Of a stretch of DNA of 22,660 nt, positions 6,887-14,669 are shown one piece after another. This DNA is from Oscillospiraceae bacterium. GTDB lineage: Bacteria; Bacillota; Clostridia; Oscillospirales; Oscillospiraceae. Positions within the stretch are counted from its first letter, which is position 1; the number at the start of each line of letters is the position of its first letter. The stretch is taken from contig JABLYK010000032.1 in NCBI GenBank assembly GCA_018265835.1, forward strand, positions 1 through 22,660, in the 5' to 3' direction. The translations under genes were made by a program, and so were the position numbers. The notes under the pieces are model-generated. The model saw nothing but the letters and a program-made list of their open reading frames with translations. It was not told the DNA's origin and made no database searches.

Positions 6887-7615
6887 TTATAAATTGCCGG
6901 TACCGTACATCAGCGCGGTCAGTGCGACGACAGGTGCGGTTTCGCAGCGGAGGATGCGTTCGCCCATAGAGCAGATGTGCAGTCCGATCCTGCGCGCAAG
7001 CTCGGCCTCGAACGGCTCAAAGCCGCCCTCCGGCCCGGTGATGATCGCAGCGGTGTGTACCTCCGGCGCGTGCTCCACAGCCTCGCGGATCGTCGTCCGC
7101 TCGCCGGTCTCGTACATGAACAGGCCGAGGTCACAGTGAACCGCACGGTTGAGCACCTCGCCGTAATCGTCCAGATAGCCGACAGCGGGAATGATCCCGC
7201 GGCCGGACTGCTTTGCCGCCTCCTCGGCGATGCGCTGCCAGCGTTCGAGCTTCTTATCCATATTCGCCGCCTTGGCGACGCAGCGGGTGCAGTTGAAAAA
7301 CACGATCTCAGCCGCGCCGGCCTCCGTGCATTTCTGCACGAGGAAATCGGCGCGCTCGCCCTTCGGCAGGCCGGCGAGCACCAGCGCGTTCACGCTCGGC
7401 TCCGCCGGACACGGGACGACCTCCAGAATCTCGGCCTCGCTCTCCTGCTCCGAGACCTTGATGAGGCGGCATTTGTAGTCCTTGCCCGCGCCGTCGCAGA
7501 TGATGACGTCCTCCCCCGGCTTCATGCGCAGCACCCGGATGTGCTCCGCGTCGCGGCCGCGGATGATGGCCGTGCCGCCCATCAGATTGGTGCCTGCCAT
7601 GAAAAATTTCGCCAT
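6887..7615 (-). CDS. rsmE: 16S rRNA (uracil-1498-N3) methyltransferase
   Basis: The 242-residue SPOUT-family enzyme methylates U1498 of 16S rRNA in the small ribosomal subunit, using S-adenosylmethionine. An N-terminal PUA-like region (residues 1-70, with HIRVLRMKPGEDVIICDG) precedes the trefoil-knot domain. The knot carries EAAKQSGR (132-139), ITGPEGGF (192-199) and the signature LRCETAP (222-228), which form the cofactor site. Its length is typical. The ATG at 7615 follows GGAGGAG by 8 bases. It is divergent from the ferritin-like gene. Confidence 0.95.
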   Translation of the reverse strand: MAKFFMAGTNLMGGTAIIRGRDAEHIRVLRMKPGEDVIICDGAGKDYKCRLIKVSEQESEAEILEVVPCPAEPSVNALVLAGLPKGERADFLVQKCTEAGAAEIVFFNCTRCVAKAANMDKKLERWQRIAEEAAKQSGRGIIPAVGYLDDYGEVLNRAVHCDLGLFMYETGERTTIREAVEHAPEVHTAAIITGPEGGFEPFEAELARRIGLHICSMGERILRCETAPVVALTALMYGTGNL

Positions 7616-7650
7616 AAGTCCAGCTCCTCCGAAGAAAGTGTAGCGTCTTG

Positions 7651-7679
7651 ATTATGGCATAGTTTGCACACTTTTGCAA
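7651..7679 (-). promoter_or_regulatory. Promoter of rsmE
   Basis: On the minus strand TTGCAA (complement of 7674-7679) and CATAAT (complement of 7651-7656) are 17 bases apart, 36 bases before the rsmE start. Confidence 0.6.
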
Positions 7680-7710
7680 GCGCGGCATACGATGAAGCAG
7701 GTGATGTTTC

Positions 7711-8196
7711 TTGGAAGAAAAGACAGTCTTTGACCTTGACGGATTCGATCAGGTCTGGCGCCGGGTAAACGGCGGGGCACCCTCATTGCCCCCACTGCCC
7801 CAAAGTACGGGCGCGGAATCTCTGAGGAGCTTCATCGAGCGTGCGGCAGAGGCGGCAGCGTTCTATACCGCGCTGGCGGCACACTCCGGCAGCGCCGCGC
7901 GGACGCTGCACCGGCTGGCGGAAGCCGAGCGGGCGCATCTGCGCCGGCTGCAGGTGGAGTATTTTCTGCAAGCTGGCGACACGTACGCGCCCAGCCGGTC
8001 GTGTCCGATGCGTGGGAGCGTGCTCAGCGACCTGCGTAAGGCCTATCTCAGCGAGCTGGCCAATGCGGAGCGCTATCGCCGCGCCGCACAGGCTGTGGAA
8101 ACCGAGGAGCTGGCAGCGCTTTACGCGGAACTGTCGGAAGCAGAAACTGCACATGCCGCAGCCCTGCGCACCCTGATCACCGCCGCGCTGGCTTAA
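7711..8196 (+). CDS. Ferritin-like (rubrerythrin-type) diiron protein
   Basis: The 161-residue helical protein shows a full set of four-helix-bundle iron ligands: a glutamate in helix 1 (E47 or E43, in FIERAAEAAAFY), ExxH at E73-H76, a glutamate in helix 3 (E120, AERYRRAA) and ExxH at E145-H148. There is no C-terminal rubredoxin domain, so it is a short erythrin-like member. Known relatives handle peroxide or iron in anaerobes; the exact role here is inferred. The start is TTG at 7711 with AGGTGA 8 bases upstream. Residues 1-35 are a Pro-rich extension before the bundle. Confidence 0.75.
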   Translation: MEEKTVFDLDGFDQVWRRVNGGAPSLPPLPQSTGAESLRSFIERAAEAAAFYTALAAHSGSAARTLHRLAEAERAHLRRLQVEYFLQAGDTYAPSRSCPMRGSVLSDLRKAYLSELANAERYRRAAQAVETEELAALYAELSEAETAHAAALRTLITAALA

Positions 8197-8202
8197 CGCG
8201 CG

Positions 8203-8232
8203 AGCCCTGGCTCCGGCCTCGGAGTCGGGGCT
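8203..8232 (+). terminator. Weak terminator-like hairpin behind the ferritin-like gene
   Basis: AGCCC/GGGCT and CTCCG/CGGAG stems stack around a GCCT loop, but no real T-run follows. It lies 7 bases after the stop codon. Confidence 0.4.
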
Positions 8233-8298
8233 TGTGGCGTTTGCGCACACCGCCCTGCGTCATCCCGCGCAAAATTTTGAAATCTGGCGCTTTGGGGC

Positions 8299-8327
8299 TT
8301 GACTTTATCGGGAATGTTTATTATAAT
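8299..8327 (+). promoter_or_regulatory. Promoter of tRNA-Ser
   Basis: TTGACT (8299-8304), a 17-base spacer and a perfect TATAAT (8322-8327) lie 45 bases upstream of the tRNA. Confidence 0.85.
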
Positions 8328-8371
8328 GTTCAAGCTGACAATTTCAGAGTTGAAAGAGTTCGAGCGGACGT

Positions 8372-8464
8372 GGAGAAGTCGCGTAGTCCGGCCGAGCGCG
8401 CACGATTGGAAATCGTGTATACCCCATAAGGGTATCGAGGGTTCGAATCCCTCCTTCTCCGCCA
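8372..8464 (+). tRNA. tRNA-Ser (anticodon GGA), integration target
   Basis: The 93-base gene has acceptor GGAGAAG/CTTCTCC, anticodon loop TTGGAAA (anticodon GGA, codons TCC/TCT), a long class II variable arm (TACCC/GGGTA), T-loop TTCGAAT and encoded GCCA. Its last 23 bases are repeated 10,800 bases downstream, so it appears to be the attachment site of an integrated element. The 3' end carried here pairs perfectly with the acceptor, so the tRNA stays functional. Confidence 0.95.
8442..8464 (+). repeat. Attachment repeat, tRNA-proximal (attL)
   Basis: TTCGAATCCCTCC plus TTCTCCGCCA form the T-loop-to-CCA end of tRNA-Ser. The same 23 bases recur at 19242-19264 with a single T-to-G difference at position 14. 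Tyrosine recombinases commonly use this part of tRNA genes. Confidence 0.75.
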
Positions 8465-8466
8465 TA

Positions 8467-8502
8467 AAAGGCAGGCAATTTTGACAAAAATTGCCTGCCT
8501 TT
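8467..8502 (+). terminator. Terminator of tRNA-Ser
   Basis: A perfect 16-bp stem (8467-8482 with 8487-8502) with loop GACA is followed by TTTTCATTTT. It begins three bases after the tRNA and belongs to the element side of the junction. Confidence 0.85.
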
Positions 8503-8554
8503 TCATTTTGCCCAAAAGCCCTTGATTTCAGGCGCTTCCAGCCACAGGTCACTA

Positions 8555-8592
8555 CAAAAAATAGCCGCCACGGAGCATTATCCGCAGCGGCT
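8555..8592 (-). terminator. Leftward terminator near the element's left end
   Basis: AGCCGC/GCGGCT (8563-8568 with 8587-8592) with an inner CGGA/TCCG stem is followed on the minus strand by ATTTTTTG. It would stop leftward transcription from the DUF4357 remnant or the repeat array before the tRNA. Confidence 0.65.
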
Positions 8593-8628
8593 GTTTCGCA
8601 TTTTCGGGTGCTCCCGGTACCTCTCTCC

Positions 8629-8715
8629 CGGACAAATCGTTCTCACAGAGGGGTATCGTTCAATTTGAGGGGCATCGTTCTCATAGAGGGTAAATCGTTC
8701 AATTTGACTTGTCCG
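8629..8715. repeat. Iteron-like array of four 19-20-bp repeats bounded by a 7-bp inverted repeat
   Basis: ATCGTTC occurs at 8636, 8655, 8674 and 8694, so the periods are 19, 19 and 20 bases. Units 1 and 3 continue with TCACAGAGGG or TCATAGAGGG; units 2 and 4 continue with AATTTGA. The array is therefore also a two-copy 38-39-bp repeat. CGGACAA (8629-8635) and TTGTCCG (8709-8715) bound it as an inverted repeat. The spacing of nearly two helical turns is typical of protein-binding iterons at origins or recombination sites. The protein that binds is unknown, and no Rep gene is visible. Confidence 0.7.
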
Positions 8716-8941
8716 AGACTTCCAACGATCCGAGCGTTACGCCGTTCTCATCTTTCCACTTGAAGTTCCCGCTCAAGGACGCGCCTCCGACAAAACTTGC
8801 AGCCGCTGATGGACTGGAGAGAAGAACATCGGCTGATAGGCAGTTGTTTTCGTCGATAAAGGCCCCATATCTTGTGCAATCTTTAAAAGCTCTTTTGGGG
8901 CAGGCTTTCGCGAAATTCGGATTAATCTGACTAGCGAACAT
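8699..8941 (-). pseudogene. Fragment of a DUF4357-domain protein
   Basis: The 80-codon frame ends with a clear match to the C-terminal half of DUF4357: SSPSAAASFVGGASLSGNFK followed by WKDENGVTLGSLE. In complete proteins this domain follows a GIY-YIG nuclease, a methyltransferase or another catalytic domain. Here an in-frame TAG lies 18 bases upstream of the first ATG and no catalytic part is present, so it looks like the tail of a lost gene. The stop codon lies inside repeat 4 of the iteron-like array. A stand-alone small DUF4357 protein is less likely but possible. Confidence 0.6.
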
Positions 8942-9015
8942 TAAAAAAGCTATTGCACTTCGCTATTCTCATATAGATTTCTTGACAAATAATTCTGTCG
9001 AACGCGCGATTTTTC

Positions 9016-9044
9016 TTGCGCTTATCCGATATCTGTTGTAAAAT
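9016..9044 (+). promoter_or_regulatory. Promoter of the XRE - helicase - PC4 operon
   Basis: TTGCGC (9016-9021), a 17-base spacer and TAAAAT (9039-9044) lie 106 bases upstream of the XRE start. The long leader contains the palindrome at 9097-9111. Confidence 0.6.
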
Positions 9045-9096
9045 GTAAAATAATACTATGTGGGCGCCTAATTATAAACTGTGGCAGACTATATGC

Positions 9097-9111
9097 ACGA
9101 CACTCTGTCGT
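9097..9111. promoter_or_regulatory. Candidate operator of the first XRE regulator
   Basis: ACGACA-CTC-TGTCGT is a perfect 6-3-6 palindrome between the promoter and the XRE start at 9151. It has the same layout as the palindrome before the second XRE gene at 16532-16546. XRE (Cro/CI-type) proteins bind such sites as dimers. Assignment is by position. Confidence 0.45.
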
Positions 9112-9150
9112 AATGTAGTCGAGTATTGTTGTATCGTGGAGGCATATCAA

Positions 9151-9371
9151 ATGGCGGCAAATTACAAAAAACTTTGGAAACTTCTGATAGACCGAGATAT
9201 CAAAAGGGGGAGCTATCAAAAATGGCCGGAATAAGTGCTGCCTCAATCACAAAAATGGGGAATAATGGAAACGTGACAGCCGATGTCCTTGCTAAAATCT
9301 GCGTTTCCCTCGGATGCAATATGGATGATATTCTGGAAATAGTCCCGGGCGAAGATAATGAAGATGAGTAA
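9151..9371 (+). pseudogene. XRE-family HTH regulator with single-base frameshift
   Basis: The gene starts at ATG 9151 (GGAGG 8 bases upstream) and reads MAANYKKLWKLLIDRDIK, the usual beginning of short Cro/CI-type regulators. The expected continuation KGELSKMAGISAASITKM lies in another frame and runs to 9371 (CVSLGCNMDDILEIV). Joining them needs one extra base in the A/G run at 9202-9210, so one base is missing. Repaired, the protein would be about 73 residues of complete XRE fold. As written, frame 1 stops at 9231. This is either a real inactivating mutation or a homopolymer sequencing error. It sits 85 bases ahead of the helicase gene as its likely autoregulator. Confidence 0.75.
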
Positions 9372-9456
9372 GTCCTGTTTTAGGGACTGTACTTGTGCCA
9401 TAATTATGATAGTGAAAGATAACGATTTATTGCCACAAGAAAAATGAGGTGTTTCG

Positions 9457-12400
9457 ATGCCTGATGTATCACAAAAGACATCCACAGCTACGGAGCTGAC
9501 TGACCAAAGCAAAACCGTATCGCTGTTCCAGTTTATCCGTGAACTGAATAAGCTCAAGCAAAAGGCGATCCTCAACATGAAGGATTACCCTTGGTCTTTT
9601 GCGCTCTCCTCTCTGCCGGAGGATCCGGAGAATATCAGCGTGTTCTACCGTGACCGCGTTGAGGATGAGACTGAAAACGAAGACGGCAGCCGGGAGAATG
9701 TCCTGCTCTCTGTTCATAAGCCGGAGTTTCAGAAATGCCCGGAGCCGGATGCTATCCTGAAGGACTGGCTTCTGCCCGGATGGGACAGCTATCGCAACGA
9801 GCCGGAGGTAAAAGAGTTCATTGAGCTGCCGCCGGAAAAGCCGGTGATCTCGCTGTTTGATAAGGAAGCTAAGGAAGCTGAGGAAGAACTCCGCCGCGAG
9901 CTGTTCACAGACAATGCCAGGCGCGTAAAGCGCTATGAAAAATGGATTGCCCTTCGTTCCAAGTGGGCAGCCAAACAGAAGATCACCGAGCGGACGAGAA
10001 ACCTATTTGCCGATTTCTATCGTTTCTATTTTGAACTGCAGCGTGAAGCGGAGACGGAGGAGATCATTGTCGCCAACGGTATTCTGTGCGATGCGGAAAA
10101 CTCTGAGATCCGTCACCCTGTCCTGACGCACCGCGTCAAGATGGAATATGATGCCGACAGCAATACCGTCAGCATCGTAGACACGGACACACCCTCCGAA
10201 CTGTATTCCGTTGTCTTTCAGGTGATGGAAGATGTCAACCTCAGCGGCATCAATGCCCTGACGGAAGACCTGCAGAAGAACGACTATCACCCGCTCGACC
10301 GAAATGATACACCGGCATTTCTGAAAATACTGGTGCATCAGCTTTCCTCCAGCAGCCTTTTCTCCGAAGAGCCTATTCCTTACGGGGAGAAGACCCACGG
10401 CCGTTTGCTGCTCTATCTCAACCCCTGCTTTATTGTCAGAAAGCGTCTTGACGGCACCTTGAAAGCTATCGAGCGCATCATTGAGGATATTCAAGAAACC
10501 GGCGAGGTTCCGAAGCCCATCCGAGACATCGTCTCCGGTGGCACCATCGACATCCCGGAGGATACCGGTGAAGTACCCATCGAAGAACGCCTTGCCGCGG
10601 TCGGCGGGGAGAGCATCGATATTCTTCTTTCCAAAGAGGCAAATAAGGAACAGCTCGACATTGCCAAGCGCATCGAGCATTACAATGCCGTTCTGGTGCA
10701 GGGGCCGCCGGGAACTGGTAAGACCCACACCATCGCAAACCTCATGGGACATTTTCTCGCTCAGGGTAAAAGTGTCCTTGTAACGAGCTATACCAAGAAA
10801 GCCTTGAGTGTACTGAAGGAGAAGGTCGCTCCCGAATTACAGGATCTCTGCGTCTCCATGCTGGACGATTCCAATGTGGATATGGAGCGGTCGGTTGACG
10901 GTATCACGAGCTATACCTCCAGAACTACGTCTTTTGAGGTGAAGCGTGAGATGGACAGGCTCGCTGCTGAGCGGCGGGATATTATCCGCCAGCTTGCCGA
11001 TGTCCGCAAGAAAATATATGCGATCATCCATCAGGAGTGCGGCTGCATCGTCCTGAATGGTGAGGCCATCTCTCCATCCAAGGCAGCAGCCTTCGTGGTG
11101 GAGCACACAGATGATTTGTCGTATATCCCGGGGAAAGTGCGCCTGTATGCGCCATTGCCTCTGAGCTTCGAGCAGCTTTCTGCTCTGTACCGCAGTAATG
11201 AGGGTGTTACAGCTGAAGACGAAAAGGAACTTGAAACCGAGCTTCCCACTCCTTCAAGCATAATGATCCCAAGCGATTATACGACCGCGTGGGATCAGCT
11301 TCAGTATACCCTTGGGAAAATTGAAGACATAGAAGCCGCAAATTCATGGAGCATTGAAAGCAACAGTACCGAGCAGGTCATTTCCTTCTCCGGCAGCTTT
11401 GGAGAGTTCTTCATGCCGTATCCGACGCTGGACGCTGTAGAGGACTTGAAACGGTATGCCACTTCCTTCGGTAAGATCAACCGTTGGATGAAAGCCGTTG
11501 CCGTTGACGGAAAGAGTGAAAATGCCTATCGTCAGCGATGGCAGATTCTCATGGAGGAAATACAGAAGGTCTGCGATTGCGCTGATGAGTATATAGCACA
11601 GTCTCTCGGCAAGCAGTTGTCTGTTGATGAGGGCATTTCCCTCAATACGATAAAAACCGCGTATGAACATATGCAGCCGATCTTCTCTGAAAACGGCAGA
11701 ATCAGCAAGCTCACATTTATGTTCCACAAGGAATATGAGCAGTCCCTTGCCGCTGTGACTGTCAGCGGGAACCATCCCGCCTCCGCGGAAGAGTGCACTC
11801 TTGTCCTTAAATATATTGAATTACTGGAAGCAAGAAAGCGGTGCGGTGCCATCTGGGACGAGCTTCTTGTACCGAACGACGTTCCCGCATTTAGTGAGCT
11901 TAGCAAGAACGATCCGGAAAGAATAGCGGTGAACTGGATCTCGCCGATTGAAAAATACCTCAATTGGTACAGCACAGATTATGGGCTGCTTATCGGCAGA
12001 CTTGTGGCGCTTGGAATCCCCGGCGATACACTCTTTAGGAAGGACATCCTCGATTCCGAGCTTACTGCTACCGATAAGATTCTCACATGCGTGGAACAGG
12101 TCATTCCTCAGATATGTGATGCCTGCATTTCAATTATCAAGGCTGAAACATACCGCTCGGCATTGAATACGCTGAGGGCTACTCTTACCTCCGGCAAGCG
12201 TGGCAACAGTATTCTCTGCAAGAAACTTGTGGCTGCTTCAGATGAGGGTAATTCTCCGGCTTACGCGGAAGCATATGCGGCACTGGAGAAAATGTATGGA
12301 AAGTATGAGCTTCAAAGTGCCCGCAATGAAGCTCTGACGATCCTTGAACCGATTGCTCCGCAATGGGCCGAAGCGATCCGCACCCGTCAGGATATTCATG

Positions 12401-14658
12401 GTGCCTGTACTGTCCCCGGCAATATTGGTGAAGCATGGAAATGGAAGCAGCTCTGCGGGATAATTGAAGACATTACCCAGAAGCCTTTTGCAGAGCTTCA
12501 GGCAGACAGCCTCCGTCTGAGCCGTGAATACCGAGATGTTACCTCAAAGTATGCCGAGAAGAGCGGCTGGTATCATCTGTTGAGAAGAACAGAAGCGGAT
12601 ATCAGCATGAAACAGGCTTTGGAAGGCTGGAGACTTACTGTCAAGAGCATAGGAAAAGGTACCGGCAAAAGAGCACCTATGCTCAAGGCAAAGGCAAGAG
12701 AACTGATGGTTCAGTGTCAGAAGGCTGTACCGTGTTGGATTATGCCCATCAACAAAGCACTTGAGAGTCTCGATCCTCGTGCCAACAGATTTGATATTAT
12801 CATCATTGACGAGGCCAGCCAGTCTGATGTGTCTTCGCTTGCCATCCTGTACATGGGAAAGAAGCTCGTCATCGTTGGAGACGACCGTCAGGTAAGTCCT
12901 ATGGCAGTCGGTGTTGAAGATAAGAAGATAAGTTCTTTACAGGAACAGTACATAAAGGACAAGATTCCGAACGCTCACTTGTATACGGCGAAAACCTCCA
13001 TCTATGATATTGCGAAGACAACTTTCCAGCCACTGATGCTTCGAGAGCATTTCCGCTGTGTCCCTGAGATCATTGGTTTCAGCAATATGCTTTCTTATGA
13101 CGGAAAGATCAGACCTCTGCGCGATGCCAGCAACAGCGTGTTGCTCCCGGCAGTTGTAAACTACCGTGTTTCCAATGGACATCGGGATGGAAAAACCAAT
13201 CCTCAGGAAGCCAAAACAATCGTTGCACTGATGCAGGCATGTTTTGAGCAGCCTGAATATGACGGAAAGTCATTCGGTGTAATTTCCTTGCTTGGAGATG
13301 AACAGGTCAAGCTGATACAGCAGGAAATAGAGCGTAATCTAAAGCCTCGTGACATCATTGGGAGAAGCATTCTGTGCGGTAATTCTGCCAACTTCCAAGG
13401 TGATGAGCGTGATGTCATTTTCCTCAGCTTGGTGGATAGTGGAACAGGCAGCGGTCCAATTCACATGCTGAACTTCGGGCCGGACGACTCTTACCGCAAG
13501 CGTTACAATGTCGCTGTCAGTCGTGCAAGAGACCAGCTATGGGTCGTGGATTCGCTCGATCCGACAACTGATCTGAAGCCCGGAGATATCAGGAAAACGC
13601 TCATAGATTATTCGTTAGATCCGAAAGCATCGGAAGCAACTCATGCCGAAATTGTAAAGAAGGCTGATTCTCCTTTTGAAGTGTCCATTGCCAACGCCCT
13701 TGCAGACAGAGGATATCATCTCGTCCAACAGTGGAAAGTCGGCAGCTACCGGCTTGATATTGTTGCTGTATGCGGCAAAAAGAAAGTCGCTATCGAATGC
13801 GATGGAGAACGGTGGCATAGTGGCGAAGAAAAGATCCGTGAGGACATGGAGCGGCAAACCATCCTTGAACGTCTCGGTTGGAGATTCATCCGCATCCGTG
13901 GAAGCGAATTCTATAAGGACTCCGAAAAAACAATCGAGAGGGTTATCTCTGAGTTAACAAGCTACGGTATTACCCCCGAAGATTCTGCGGAAACTTCAAG
14001 TGCTGAACGAGAAACAGAGTTGCTTAAGCGAGTAAAAGCGCGTGCGTATGAGATACTTGAAGGCAGAGACGATCTTCAGCCGAAGCATGATTTAGAAATT
14101 ATTGCCGCAGCCCTTGACCCCAAATCAGACTCGCCGGAAAATGAATCGTCTAAAGTGCTCGAACCGCCGCTTGTTCCTTTGAGAGAAAAAAGAGACGACA
14201 AAGCAGAAGTTAGGCAAGAAAACCGGGCAGATGCTGTTGAGGCTCCGGTAAAACCAAAAACTCCCCTGAGACCTGTGAAGTCAGAACAGCTTGGAGTTGA
14301 AAAAACTGCCACGTCCAATACACCTGAGAAGACTATCACTCATTCATCACCTGCAAATAAACCGGGAAGCAGAGGAAATAAACCAGCTGCCGGTCAGCAG
14401 TCCTTATTCAGCACTCCCCTTGCAGGGGAGAAACCCACGAAGAGATCAAATGGAGCTGAATTTATCGAAGAGCTTAAGGAACACCAAATAGAGTTTGTAG
14501 ATAACCGCAAGCAATCCAATATTGTATGGGTCATCTACAACAAGGATAGCAAAGAGTTAATTGAAAGCGCCATAAGCAAATATAGTCTTAAGTCAAAATT
14601 GGAAAGACGCGGCGCAATCGCCACAGGAAACCGCCCTGCATGGTGCGTAATGATATAG
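9457..14658 (+). CDS. SF1 (DNA2/NAM7-like) helicase fused to a Vsr/MTES_1575-like PD-(D/E)XK nuclease
   Basis: The 1733-residue protein has an uncharacterised N-terminal region (1-400) and Walker A GPPGTGKT at 416-423. A very long insertion lies between motifs I and II. Motif II DEASQ is at 1118-1122, motif III GDDRQVSP starts at 1141, then come a motif IV-like LREHFRCVPEIIGFSN, QGDERDVIFLSLV, and motif VI RYNVAVSRA at 1349-1357. This is the Upf1-like SF1 pattern. About 1410-1490 is a nuclease of the Vsr/DUF559 type with D1434 (YRLDIVA), E1447 and D1449 (AIECDGERWH). A charged linker (about 1510-1660) leads to a C-terminal domain ending RPAWCVMI. The architecture resembles the helicase-Vsr (Hhe-like) anti-phage proteins, but I do not see clear DUF4011 or DUF3320. 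The ATG follows GAGGTG by 7 bases. All catalytic motifs are intact. Confidence 0.88.
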   Translation: MPDVSQKTSTATELTDQSKTVSLFQFIRELNKLKQKAILNMKDYPWSFALSSLPEDPENISVFYRDRVEDETENEDGSRENVLLSVHKPEFQKCPEPDAILKDWLLPGWDSYRNEPEVKEFIELPPEKPVISLFDKEAKEAEEELRRELFTDNARRVKRYEKWIALRSKWAAKQKITERTRNLFADFYRFYFELQREAETEEIIVANGILCDAENSEIRHPVLTHRVKMEYDADSNTVSIVDTDTPSELYSVVFQVMEDVNLSGINALTEDLQKNDYHPLDRNDTPAFLKILVHQLSSSSLFSEEPIPYGEKTHGRLLLYLNPCFIVRKRLDGTLKAIERIIEDIQETGEVPKPIRDIVSGGTIDIPEDTGEVPIEERLAAVGGESIDILLSKEANKEQLDIAKRIEHYNAVLVQGPPGTGKTHTIANLMGHFLAQGKSVLVTSYTKKALSVLKEKVAPELQDLCVSMLDDSNVDMERSVDGITSYTSRTTSFEVKREMDRLAAERRDIIRQLADVRKKIYAIIHQECGCIVLNGEAISPSKAAAFVVEHTDDLSYIPGKVRLYAPLPLSFEQLSALYRSNEGVTAEDEKELETELPTPSSIMIPSDYTTAWDQLQYTLGKIEDIEAANSWSIESNSTEQVISFSGSFGEFFMPYPTLDAVEDLKRYATSFGKINRWMKAVAVDGKSENAYRQRWQILMEEIQKVCDCADEYIAQSLGKQLSVDEGISLNTIKTAYEHMQPIFSENGRISKLTFMFHKEYEQSLAAVTVSGNHPASAEECTLVLKYIELLEARKRCGAIWDELLVPNDVPAFSELSKNDPERIAVNWISPIEKYLNWYSTDYGLLIGRLVALGIPGDTLFRKDILDSELTATDKILTCVEQVIPQICDACISIIKAETYRSALNTLRATLTSGKRGNSILCKKLVAASDEGNSPAYAEAYAALEKMYGKYELQSARNEALTILEPIAPQWAEAIRTRQDIHGACTVPGNIGEAWKWKQLCGIIEDITQKPFAELQADSLRLSREYRDVTSKYAEKSGWYHLLRRTEADISMKQALEGWRLTVKSIGKGTGKRAPMLKAKARELMVQCQKAVPCWIMPINKALESLDPRANRFDIIIIDEASQSDVSSLAILYMGKKLVIVGDDRQVSPMAVGVEDKKISSLQEQYIKDKIPNAHLYTAKTSIYDIAKTTFQPLMLREHFRCVPEIIGFSNMLSYDGKIRPLRDASNSVLLPAVVNYRVSNGHRDGKTNPQEAKTIVALMQACFEQPEYDGKSFGVISLLGDEQVKLIQQEIERNLKPRDIIGRSILCGNSANFQGDERDVIFLSLVDSGTGSGPIHMLNFGPDDSYRKRYNVAVSRARDQLWVVDSLDPTTDLKPGDIRKTLIDYSLDPKASEATHAEIVKKADSPFEVSIANALADRGYHLVQQWKVGSYRLDIVAVCGKKKVAIECDGERWHSGEEKIREDMERQTILERLGWRFIRIRGSEFYKDSEKTIERVISELTSYGITPEDSAETSSAERETELLKRVKARAYEILEGRDDLQPKHDLEIIAAALDPKSDSPENESSKVLEPPLVPLREKRDDKAEVRQENRADAVEAPVKPKTPLRPVKSEQLGVEKTATSNTPEKTITHSSPANKPGSRGNKPAAGQQSLFSTPLAGEKPTKRSNGAEFIEELKEHQIEFVDNRKQSNIVWVIYNKDSKELIESAISKYSLKSKLERRGAIATGNRPAWCVMI

Positions 14659-14669
14659 GAGGAATATCA

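Noticed and set aside
8629..8715. CRISPR array
   Set aside because: The repeats are 19-20 bases with no unique spacers between them and no cas genes are nearby.
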